Shown piece by piece: positions 11,661-22,208 of a stretch of 31,090 nucleotides of DNA (positions within the stretch are counted from its first letter, which is position 1; the number at the start of each line of letters is the position of its first letter). A program made the translations under genes and the position numbers. The notes under the pieces were generated by a model. The model saw nothing but the letters and a program-made list of their open reading frames with translations, had not been told where the DNA came from and ran no database searches. The stretch spans positions 228,919 to 260,008 of the forward strand of contig NW_003151762.1 in assembly GCF_000003605.2 (NCBI RefSeq), written 5' to 3'. The DNA is from Saccoglossus kowalevskii. Its lineage: Eukaryota > Hemichordata > Enteropneusta > Harrimaniidae.

Positions 11661-13727
11661 TCAGCTTGATCGCACATCGGCAATTACCTGGTCTGTTGCT
11701 GGGCTGTCTATGAACACGCTCTCGTCGTCGCTTGAATCGTCTGCTTCGTCTCTCGTCGACATCATGTCAGACTCAGTAACCTTCCTTCCCGGTGTGATGG
11801 TATCGAGTGAAGCAATCCTCATGATGTGTTGCCGTGAAAATGACATGGCTAATCGTACTTGTTGTAGCCAAGGTTTTTCTTTGAACGTTGAAGCAATCGC
11901 CAGAGACTCGATAGCTTTTTCTCTGGCCGAACATCCAATGATATCCTCGTATAATTTGATAGTGTTCACTGGTAGATTTACCCCCCTAGTTCCAGTGTAA
12001 TAGAACGGTTTCTGTGTGGCTTCTAAACTCATTGCTGGTAGCGGCACGGTGTTCTCCACTAAAATATGGCGTCTCCATTTCTTCCTCTCTTCCATTTTCT
12101 TAGTGCGCTCATCGCTCTCCCGGGGTGATTTGTCAAGTTTAAGAGGTGGTATTTTCGCTGCTTTATGGCTTCTACGGCGTTTGCCGTCCGCTGGCGTGTT
12201 AACATAATACGCACTACTCGCATTAAAATCTGTTTCGACACCGTTTTCATCGAAGTCATAGTCATGAGAAACTGTCAAATTCTGGTGCGACGAACTCTTC
12301 ATTTTTGCATGTTGTTGGTTGATTGACGGAAATTTGGTCGGACTCACCGTCACACTTCGACTTCTCGGTCGCCATTCCGAGTGCTTCGATCTTTTTTCGG
12401 CCACTTGTTGTTTGTATTTTGCCACTAAGCTGGGAACTGTTTCCCCGTTTAATCTCGGAAGCTTATTTTCCGGAGACGTTGGCGACAAAGAAGATGTTTC
12501 CCCTGTAGCAACACTGCTACGTACAGTACTTGCATGATGCACACTATTAACACTCAAGGATTGCATATGCGGAGATTTTTTTACTAATCCAAGCGCTTTA
12601 CATTTGATCTTATTGTAGCTTTTGGATCTGGGACTAGCATTCTGTCTGCTTTCCGTGAATCCATCTATGTGAACACCTTGCCCACACAGGGCGCCATTTT
12701 GCCTATAAGGACGGCGTATTTTTAGGCTAGACTTTTCCGCTCCGTAAATTAACATAACTCTATCTTTCGCTCGGTCGCACCATCTTCTCACTTGCGAGTA
12801 AATAGTTAAGGGCAATGTAACCGCGCTGTATGTGACGCTAGACCATTGCTTGGTTAACAAATACAAAGCCACTTCCCTCTGTTGTTTTCTCAGAGCAACG
12901 CTCAAGGGGGTCAAACTGTTTCCATCTTTACACGTAACGCAACAAATATTATGAAAAACAAAAATTCTCAGAATCTGTAACTGTCCGTGTTCCGCCGCTT
13001 CGTGTATGGGTGTTTTGTAGCTTTCAATATGCGTACTGCTACACCACTCTCTCGTTGGGTGATCTCCGATTGGTTCGTCTGAACGTACACCCTGTCTCAG
13101 CATAGTAGAAGCTAGATCCATGTGTCCGTGATGTGCAGCGATGAACAACGCAACACGGCACTGGAACTTGGCCACATGTTCATCTGCCGAGAGATGTTTC
13201 GTCACTTCCGATGTATGTCCGATAGAAGCAGCCTTTAAGAATTCGTTCCAGCCGTCCCACGTTAACATACGTACCGTGGAACCGAACTCGATACCGTACG
13301 TATCAAGTGAATTCAAGTCAAACATATCAGTTCCATCTTCCGTGACTACCCGAAATACACTCACGGGTAGACCACTACGTCGCACTATTAATGTCTTCAA
13401 TTCGGCTACAGTAGTCTGGAGAGGGTGAATATCATCCAAAATTTCAATCGTTTCGCCGTTGAATACGGAGTACACATACAATTTAGGCTTAACGTCTTCC
13501 CGTACGCTGACCTTTAACGTGGCACCTGCGGACACGCCGATGTCACTCAGATACCAATCATCGGCCAGATCTGAGCCATGGTAATTTAACACAACAAACT
13601 GGCCACCACGGGTATCTAACTGAAACACCTCAGTCGCTTTAAGTTTCAACGAGCCGACATCGTCGTTGGGTTTCACGTCCAACGAGTGTCGGCGATCTTC
13701 GTAAGACACAAAAATCCGCAAGCTCAT
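11661..13727 (-). CDS. ANKUB1: ankyrin repeat and ubiquitin-like domain protein, ANKUB1 homologue (688 aa, single exon)
   Basis: This is a continuous 688-codon frame ending in TGA at 11661-11663. The frame can be opened at a GTG at 13745, but the first in-frame ATG is 13727-13725, with an in-frame TGA just upstream. Starting there gives MSLRIFVSYE, which matches the family's N-terminus. Order of parts: ubiquitin-like fold at about residues 3-76; a second ubiquitin-like segment at about 82-157; a WDGW motif at 157-160; ankyrin repeats at about 188-217, 239-266 and 269-294 (for example TPIHEAAEHGQLQILRIF). A Ser/Lys/Arg-rich, probably disordered linker spans about 335-590. A conserved C-terminal block at about 601-635 contains FKEKPWLQQ, which ANKUB1 proteins share, and is followed by an acidic Ser/Asp-rich tail. 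The biochemical role of ANKUB1 is unknown; ankyrin repeats imply protein binding, and the ubiquitin-like folds lack a visible C-terminal Gly-Gly, so conjugation is unlikely. Vertebrate ANKUB1 genes, as I recall, have several exons, so the single exon here is unusual. Codons are CpG-rich, unlike those of POLDIP2. Confidence 0.93.
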   Translation of the reverse strand: MSLRIFVSYEDRRHSLDVKPNDDVGSLKLKATEVFQLDTRGGQFVVLNYHGSDLADDWYLSDIGVSAGATLKVSVREDVKPKLYVYSVFNGETIEILDDIHPLQTTVAELKTLIVRRSGLPVSVFRVVTEDGTDMFDLNSLDTYGIEFGSTVRMLTWDGWNEFLKAASIGHTSEVTKHLSADEHVAKFQCRVALFIAAHHGHMDLASTMLRQGVRSDEPIGDHPTREWCSSTHIESYKTPIHEAAEHGQLQILRIFVFHNICCVTCKDGNSLTPLSVALRKQQREVALYLLTKQWSSVTYSAVTLPLTIYSQVRRWCDRAKDRVMLIYGAEKSSLKIRRPYRQNGALCGQGVHIDGFTESRQNASPRSKSYNKIKCKALGLVKKSPHMQSLSVNSVHHASTVRSSVATGETSSLSPTSPENKLPRLNGETVPSLVAKYKQQVAEKRSKHSEWRPRSRSVTVSPTKFPSINQQHAKMKSSSHQNLTVSHDYDFDENGVETDFNASSAYYVNTPADGKRRRSHKAAKIPPLKLDKSPRESDERTKKMEERKKWRRHILVENTVPLPAMSLEATQKPFYYTGTRGVNLPVNTIKLYEDIIGCSAREKAIESLAIASTFKEKPWLQQVRLAMSFSRQHIMRIASLDTITPGRKVTESDMMSTRDEADDSSDDESVFIDSPATDQVIADVRSS

Positions 13728-14000
13728 ATTGGCAGTGTTATTCACAAAATCAAACTCTCATAAGGTTTAAATTCTAGCTCGTCACGTGACCGAGCTCCAA
13801 TATTCAGCGTTGCCAAGGTATTGCCGCAATGCTTTCTCAGTCGAGGAACTAGTATACGACTCGGTTGTTTACATCTCACATGTATACAGCATTCAATGTT
13901 CCGATAAGTACACTAGCATTGCTGTCCAACGCCAATGTCACCGACAAGATGCCATAAGCAGACACAGAAAATGTTGTAAACAACGCGTAAATATATATTA
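13728..14000 (-). promoter_or_regulatory. likely 5' UTR / promoter of ANKUB1
   Basis: Upstream of the ATG are the perfect palindrome GTCACGTGAC (13781-13790, 54 bases away), a CLEAR/E-box-type site for bHLH-Zip factors such as the MITF/TFEB or USF class, and GTTGCCAAGGTATT (13809-13822), whose first half is a perfect X-box half-site. A TATATAT stretch is at 13991-13998, about 265 bases from the ATG. The transcription start is not known. Motifs are seen directly; their use is inference. Confidence 0.4.
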
Positions 14001-17000
14001 TGTATACGCCAAACTCTCACCTCGAATCAATAAATATCCAAGCTTGCCATAGCGAGTCTCGTCTGCAATGTGCTGGGTAGAGCCGAGTTTGTCTTTCTAT
14101 TGTACACGACACTTTTATTGATTTTGCATGCCGACCAATGACAGGCGACCAGAGCGTAGCACACAAACGAATAGGCAATAAGGTAGAGATAGGTTGATCG
14201 GGTTGTGTACCGCCTACTTTGCAACCAATCCACACACAACACAAACAACAATAAACTACGTTGTACAAATACAAATGATTAAAACAGCCATCATTGGCAT
14301 TTATTTATAACATTGATAATGATAATTGGTTTGAAAATATTCCCAACGTATTATACGGAGACGGGGTTTTGTTGGCAATTTGCCGGTTATTGGATCAAAC
14401 TAAACTGGTCTATCGTTCCTTATTAAGTACTGCGCGGCGCCCTTCTAATAAATCGCCGTATTCCCATTGACACGGGTAATAAATGTACATTTAAAGCACG
14501 ATCGTAAATTTAACGTCTCCACCGGCATCCCTGTCATATTCAGTTCACATCGTATTTTGAGTAACTACAACGCGGGTTTATATCACCCGTTATCCGTTTG
14601 GAATGGTATCTGTCGCCATTGTACATACTCAGAGTACCGGTTTAAGTATTAATCTGAGCAACACAAAAGCTATTTAAGAACAGAATGGTTAATCCTTTCA
14701 GCGCGCTCCAAGAAACCATTGACATAAACCATGAGTGAATAGTGGCGCTCTTTGCAATGCAGCAACGTGTCTGCGGGGCACTGTAGTGACACAGCTCGCT
14801 GTGACGTCACCCTTAGCAACGACGGACTGTAGGTTTCAACCCCCGATGCAAGTATGCCTGTAGACCGCCAGGCTTGACATAAGTACAATACAGAACGAAA
14901 GAACGAGCACAAATAGGCAATGGTATCGAAACAATCAAGAGGGCAAGCGAGATGACCGTGACAAAATCGTAACTTTAAGCTGACGAGTACGTGCTCATAG
15001 TACGGGCACAGGCCATAAGCATGATGTTATTTATTATATTTCAAGCAAACGCCTTGAACAATCAGTTATTTATTTTACAATGAAAAGCTGATTTCACGTC
15101 TTTGTCCATTTCCGAATAGAAAGTAATGAACAAGCCTATGGACACACCTTATAAAACATAAAACATCTCTCGGGACGCTATCGTCGAACGAGGTCGTTGA
15201 CCGTATTTTCAAGTCACACTCCGAATTCGCTTCCAGGTATACAACCTGTTGATTCTGTAACTATTATTAACACATATATATTTTGATTAATGCAATCCGT
15301 GAGAACAAAACAAGTAGTTTTTGTCTTCAAGGTACATTATTGTGTGTCATTGTCTGTCGATTTGTTTAGCTGTTAGCCACCGAAGAATCCTATCCTAATT
15401 ACCATCCTGTTATAGGCGGCCATTGCGTACGGCTTGTTAGATAGCGGGTTTGTTCTTGTTCACGTACTCTACAACAATAGTCAAGACAAACCAATCAGTT
15501 CATATACTTCAAATGAAAACCTTGGAGACTCTAATAAAGCCTGGCCATGAGCTGATGATATATGGTCTGTATATCAATAGTCGAATCAGCAACTTGGCTT
15601 TAAAAACTAAATATTTCCCACGACTGTTACTCCCCCATCTTTATTTTGTATCATAGTTCCATATGTACGTCGCAGTATTCGAACACACATGACAACCAGT
15701 AATTTATTCGCAATATAATAACTACGTAAAAACCTAGAATATTACACCTGACCAAATAAGGACTCTCCCTCGTTTTTGCATATTAGTTTAACACGTTAAT
15801 ATTTTCCCTTGGTGATTAACCAAGAAACATGGGCACAAACATGTTGCATCACTGTTTGGTACAAACACCATAAATGTTATCAATGATCTATTGTGTCGTC
15901 TTCTACACTAACTAAATTCCCATACTTTGCTATTGTTATGCGTGAGTTATAGGCATGTTTGTTTATTTTATTCTAGCTTGAAAACAGTTTAACATTGCTC
16001 TTTAAATGTGTGCAATGTGTGAATGACAAATGCTGGTAAACATAAAAGCTACCGTGGAATATTTAATTTTGATTTATCTTGAAAAGTTGTTTGAAGTATA
16101 CAGACGTGTTCAAACTGTTAACGGAGATACGATTATGTAATTCGTTCCTGGAAACGTTAAGACTGCTGTGAATTACAGTGAATGAAGTGAATTGTTGTAT
16201 CTTCAAATCGTTATGATTTCGTATGAGTGTTTATCATGAATACACATTCACGCGGGCGTCTTTGATGAAGTACATGGACGGTAAGATAGGCAATGGAGTG
16301 TACAAATTTAAGATCTATTGTCAACCACTGAATTCAAAAATAGTTCACCAGAAATGGGCTATAATATTTTAAGTTCTCAATAATAATATACGAGTAGTAT
16401 ATATTCTTCAGCGATGACTCATTCATTGTTCAAATGTCGCGCATACAATTATGGCAGATATCATACACATATTTTTCAGGGTGATGTGGGAAAGATGCGT
16501 GCGAATGGATCATCACATGCAATCGCCGTATAGATAACAGCAGCAAATATACCGAACCATGAGAGAAAATGTAAGCGATATGTGATGAGTCTTCACATTA
16601 CAATAGAGGACCTTAAGAAGGTCACGCAGTCTTTGTTCAATGAGAGAAAAAAAGCGGTAGTGGTTTTATTGCTACAAACAATGCTTTTAAACAGGAACAC
16701 TTCAGTTTCATTTGAACAACCTTCACCATTCAATTACACCATTTCAGTAGTCACAATTGTCATCTAATTTACAACAGTCCGGGACGCATCTGTTCTTTAG
16801 CAAGTCACGAAGGATTGATGGAGCACGACGTTTGAGTTTTCACTCGACTGTTGTTGGCTAAGAAACCGAAATTATCAGGCAATTCTTTAATGCCCTTCGC
16901 GAATCGCAGTGGGAAGAATGGAAGTGTTAAGACAGTGAATAAATAAATACAGATAACAAAGTGTGGGTTTATTTACCATAACTGTAATTGTGAAATATGC

Positions 17001-20000
17001 AGGTTAACCGAATTTATCGTTAGAGGTGTTGCCTATGCACCGAATAGAGGCTTTATGGTCGCATTTGTTCTAGATCCATTATATAGTCAGAATGGGGATT
17101 TAACATTAGATAAAATAGTGTACTTATTTAGAAATGTATTATAATAACATATAGCACAATATTAAACACTATACACTGACAGGCAAACAGACACTGAAAT
17201 TTCCAAAAACATAATGAGAGAAACATGGATACAATGCACCGAGTAGATTGCTCAGTTTTACTCGAAGTAGTGTTAACTTCCGGAAGGAACTTTTTACTGG
17301 ACAACCTTTCGGGATATTTCATAAGCTTTAAGAAACATGAAACACAAACAACCACGTTCTATCCGAATCGTATTTTTTCCCATTGTATAGAACGAACTCT
17401 CGCGCATGATCAGTCACCTAACCAATTATAATACACCAGCACCGCAACGTTATAACGTGCCATACAATAACAAGTATAGATAACAACATATTCAAACATT
17501 ATCAAAATTCATATTCATCAAACGGAAAAAAACTACACAACTGATAATTACAATTAATAGTAGTCAAATCAGTAAGAGAATAACATATGGAGGTCGGAGA
17601 AATAGGACGAGGACAACTGAAATTAAAACAAAACGGCTGCTAGTTGGTTAAATTTTATTGAAATCTCATATAAATGTACACACAAAAAAACGCTCTTTAA
17701 ACGGACCTTGACCTGTCCTCACATATCCAACCATTCACTGAATACTAGTATTGTGGATGTAGATATATTAATCTTCAAAGCGTACACATGTTCTGTATAT
17801 GTAACCGTCATCGAAGACGAGTTTCATTTCATTCTACAAAGTGATCTTTACACCATAATGTAAGACAAGTAATATAGATAAACAGCTAATGTCAGCAACG
17901 TATTTGTATTTTACGCCTTCTATGCCAGAGAAAGGAACAAACTTTCAACAAATCTATCACATAATTAATTAATTAATAATATTTTTTCATTCTGTTAATT
18001 TTGTATTCTTCTTCAAGGTATAAAGTATTGTTGTTGTGTACCTGTATTAACTATATTATGTTTAAAGGACTGGGGACCCGTAGTACACTAAGAAAAAAGC
18101 AATTGTAAAGAATATGCAAACCCTTAGATCTTGCAGCATTTTGAACAAAATCGACCAAAGAGAGTCAGAGACACGGAAAGAAAAACTCATAAAATGAAAA
18201 AAAAAATAATATGGCGACCAGTCGGCCACATTGAATCAAATCACACAACTGCCAGATATGTACTATTAACCCGTCATGCGTGATGTTCATGCCAAGTGTG
18301 AAACATATTGCGTAACTATTACAACCACCTAGATCTACCTTCTTCGCAGGAAAAAAAGTGAGTATAAAGTCAAGAAACAATGAAATAATATATCTTTACG
18401 GATTAAGCAGAAAATACTGACTGAAATTTACGAGGGGACAATTCTTGGACAAGAACAATGACGTAATTATAGCTGCATACGATAATTGGTATTCACTTTT
18501 CTCATTACTACATATTTTGCATTAATTTCAATCTCCCTTATAGAATAATTTAACACGAACTATAATATTAAAGTCCCCAAATAATAGTACAGCAATATAT
18601 ATAAGCAATTTCTATATATCTTGAACATTGCAACATTGCACAAGTATCTTGAAAGAATATAAACAAAACACAAAACCGAACTTGTTGGAACGAGAGTGGG
18701 TAGAAACGATGACAGACATTTTAATCATCGTATACCATTTTCTTGCATATACGATGATACGGACAAGTTGATAAAATCAGTCAAGATATGCCTAAGAACC
18801 CACCGAAAGTGTTGAAACTTTGAAATTTGAAGTGTTTGGACAAGAACGGCCCAGTCAGATACGTGCATATATATGTATATTATTATGTATTGTCTTTGCA
18901 TCAACTAAACCTGACAAATCATGTCAAATAAATCATTAAATAACATCGGGCGCATGGAACTGAAAACAGAACCCAAAGTTTACCTTGCTTTAAATCCACT
19001 GTACCCTCTAAACCCACTGTGAAAATAGTTTTTTTTTTAACTGGTACACATGCAGCAAAACTGAACGGGAAACTTATGTTAACTAGGTCAAATATATGTC
19101 ATTATGCAGGACAACTTGGAGGTACACTATGTTGTTTGTTATTAACGGTTCTTACGTCTCCACCCCTTCAAATATAATACGTCCAGAGGTGGGAGAGAAT
19201 CTGAAGGGAACAAAACGGGTTGTAAAGCTATTGAAATAGTTTTAGTTATTTTGAACACGCCATGAGTGGAGCAACAGTGCGTTGCATATGTTTGTTCACA
19301 CTGTTCAGTAAAACACAACACATCGTGGTTATAAATCATTGCTTCAGCCATGGTATGTTTGTTGACTTATGTCTAAATGACGCAGATGGTATCGGTATGT
19401 ATATAGCTGCATGCTATCAACGTCAATCCACGCCTTGACGATATCGCAGAATTAACATCAACGGCCATCAGTCGGTACAGCGATAAGATATAAAAGTAAC
19501 TCGAGACCCGTTCAAACTGTCCCTACCAGGTGATCAATTAGTTTAACTTGCATACAACGCGATCAGTATGACGCCTCGTAGTGTACAATTTATAACAAAC
19601 TGGTATACTACCATAGTGTAGTCACAGAAGCGATCAATATGGCACACTAATTAGTACTCGAAAATCGATAATTGATTTGCCCCGAATCGTCTAGTTTGAC
19701 CCCAGGTAGAATTCAATAAATACTAAGCTGTCAAACAAAGATTCCCAAAGTCCAGTGCTGTTCAATTACTCCAAGTCCACACCACAATGATGTCTCGTTA
19801 TACATTTTGTATTTTTATTACTTGACATAGGTTTATTGTGAAGACAAAAATGCAGTGTATAAACTGGGAATTAAGCCTGTGTGTAATTTAATCAGTCACT
19901 TTTCGGTTAAGCTCACTTTTTGAACTTTTGAAAGAGTACACCGGATTTCAAGAAGGCGCGAATTTGTTTTAATTAAGGACATTATTAATGAATATAAACC

Positions 20001-21184
20001 ATTTATCTTGAAAGATCTTCACTCAAATCCAAAGATGTTTCATTGGCTGTTGAAACCATTTGATAACATCAATTACCTTATGAGTCATCGGTCAATTTAA
20101 TGCCATGATTCCATCATATTTATTTAAAACGCTTGAAATCTCAGCGATTCATTTGATGAAATAAATGTAGGAGAATGCAAGAACATTTTGTACAAGTAGT
20201 ACAATTATCGATTGGAACAGGAAGTTAAATTGCGAAAGCAAGTCAGCTCCAAAGAAGAGGTTAAAAGTAAACTGACCGATGCAATCACCAGTTAAGGCTT
20301 GTGCCTAGCCAAGTTGTTTTTAATCGTACTTATAAATTTATAAACATTTATTAATATGTCATGTAAAACAAATTCACGCCTTCATGAAACCCGGTGTACA
20401 CATATATGTTATTGACTATGAAAATGACTGTGAACTCTGGTTTAGTGCAATACACTTAACAACGGGCCGGGGTACTTCTTTTATTGTAACTGTAATATGG
20501 ACCCTACCCGAGTTACGATATGCACCCACGTGAATATGCCTATTGCCTATACTATCACAGTGATAGGTCAAGTTATCATCCACATACATTCAATGGTTTA
20601 ATGGTGTCACCAAACTTGTAATTTAACAGTCTGTTTTCAATAGCATTGTAGTACCGAACAGACTATTTTTACCAGTCTATTGTTTACTTGTTGTATATGA
20701 TCAATAATGGTCACTTCTTATGCACAAAGAAGTCTATTTTCGATAGACGGAGGCTGGGCGATTCAAGTCCAGTGTTGGAATGTGTAGATATTGTACAAAC
20801 AGTCATAGGTAGGTATGTATAGCGTTCAATATCTCATTGGATTGCGCAAATAAAGTAGTAATACCCGCGGGGAAGAATACAATTCAAACACTGTTCAGAA
20901 TGCCTGTTTGCTTGTAATTCTATCCACCATGACGGGAAAAAGTAGCTTGGATGGGGTATCAGATAACTACAATAACTGGAAACTAGTGACACATTACCAC
21001 GAAAACAAATAGTATCTGGAGACAGTAAATTTGAGGTACATGTAATTTGACACAATTTCTTTACGAACTCAACGGTAAGATGCAGATCGATACATAAGAT
21101 ACAGGCACACATGTAATACATACATACACAGTACCAGATGTTGTTCAGATGCTTTACATGGGAATGAGATTACAGCACATAGTA
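14001..21184. other. long intergenic stretch, CpG-normal, no gene recognised
   Basis: About 7.2 kb has no coding frame above roughly 95 codons and none that resembles a known family. Frames such as 14017-14274, 14670-14912, 17128-17355 and 19142-19351 (minus strand) look random. The only strong local signals are the composite CRE/X-box at 14801-14820 and CCAAT boxes near 14135 and 14224. CpG density stays clearly higher than in the two flanking CpG-poor domains up to about 20.8 kb. Confidence 0.5.
14801..14820. promoter_or_regulatory. composite CRE palindrome overlapping an exact X-box
   Basis: GTGACGTCAC at 14801-14810 is a perfect ten-base palindrome containing the CREB/ATF site TGACGTCA. 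Overlapping it, GTCACC-CTT-AGCAAC at 14806-14820 matches the RFX X-box consensus with a three-base spacer. RFX and CREB sites side by side recall the X1/X2 boxes of vertebrate MHC class II promoters, though here the CRE is on the opposite side. The site is about 1.08 kb upstream of the ANKUB1 ATG. Confidence 0.5.
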
Positions 21185-22208
21185 CGCAGACACAGTACCT
21201 GGTGGTCAGACACAGTACCTGGTAGGCAGACACAGTACCTGGTAGGCAGATACAGTACCTGGTAGGCAGACACGGCAGCCGGTAGCCGGACACGGCACCT
21301 GGTAGGCAGACACAGTACCTGGTAGGCAGACACAGCAGCCGGTAGCCAGACACAGCACCTTGTAGGCAGACACAGTACCCGGTAGGCAGACACAGCATCC
21401 GGTAGCCAGACACAGCACCTGGTAGGCAGAAACAGTACCTGGTGGTCAGACACAGTACCTGGTAGGCAGACACAGTACCTGGTAGGCAGACACAGTACCT
21501 GGTAGGCAGACACAGCAGCCGGTAGCCAGACACAGCACTTGGTAGGCAGACACAGTACCTTGTAGGCAGACACAGCAGCCGGTAGCCAGACACAGCACCT
21601 GGTAGGCAGACACAGTACCCGGTAGGCAGACACAGCATCAGGTAGCCAGACACAGCACCTGGTAGGCAGAAACAGTACCTGGTAGGCAGACACAATACCT
21701 GGTTGGAAGAAACAGCACCTGGTAGGCAGACACAGTACCCGGTAGGCAGACACAGCATCCGGTAGCCAGACACAGCACCTGGTAGGCAGAAACAGTACCT
21801 GGTAGGCAGACACAATACCTGGTCGGAAGAAACAGTACCTGGTCGGAAGAAACAGTACCTGGTAGGCCAACACAGCACCTGGTGGGCAGACACAGTACCT
21901 GGTAGCCAGATACAGCACCTGGTAGGCCGACACAGTACCTGGTAGCCAGACACAGTACCTGGTAGGCAGACACAGCATCCGATAGCCAGACACAGCACCT
22001 GGTCGGCAGACACATTACCTGGTCAGCAGACACATTACGTGGTAGGCAGAGACAGTACCTGGTGGACAGACACAGTACCTGGTGGGCAGACACAGCACCT
22101 GGTAGGCAGACACAGCACCTGGTAGGGAGCCACAGCACCTGGTAGGCAGACACATCACCTGGTTGGCAGACACAGTACCTGGTAGGGAGACACAGCACCT
22201 GGTAGACA
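21185..22208. repeat. 20-bp minisatellite, about 51 copies
   Basis: The unit CAGACACAGTACCTGGTAGG repeats with an exact 20-base step for about 1,020 bases. Main variants are CAGCACCTGG, CAGCAGCCGG and CAGCATCCGG at the same unit position. I saw no insertion or deletion that breaks phase. Blocks of variants recur: the string CAGTACCC, CAGCATCC, CAGCACCT, AACAGTACCT appears near 21380, 21620 and 21740, steps of 240 and 120 bases, so groups of units have been duplicated together. Because 20 is not a multiple of 3, all three minus-strand frames are open and give the same Cys/Pro-rich 20-residue repeat in different registers (longest frame 314 codons, 21069-22013). I regard these frames as by-products of the repeat. 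Confidence 0.95.

Noticed and set aside
11650-12000. 116-codon plus-strand frame, with others at 12016, 12319 and 13141
   Set aside because: They are antisense shadows of the ANKUB1 coding exon.
13728-13745. Longer ANKUB1 start at the GTG at 13745-13743
   Set aside because: Nuclear animal genes start at ATG. The first in-frame ATG (13727) gives the N-terminus expected for the family, and an in-frame stop lies just above.
20753-20767. tRNA B-box-like GATTCAAGTCC
   Set aside because: There is no A-box at the right distance and no cloverleaf could be drawn around it.
21069-22013. 314-codon Cys/Pro-rich minus-strand frame
   Set aside because: It is the 20-bp minisatellite read through. The other two frames of the same strand are also open with the same repeat peptide, and there is no splice or homology support.
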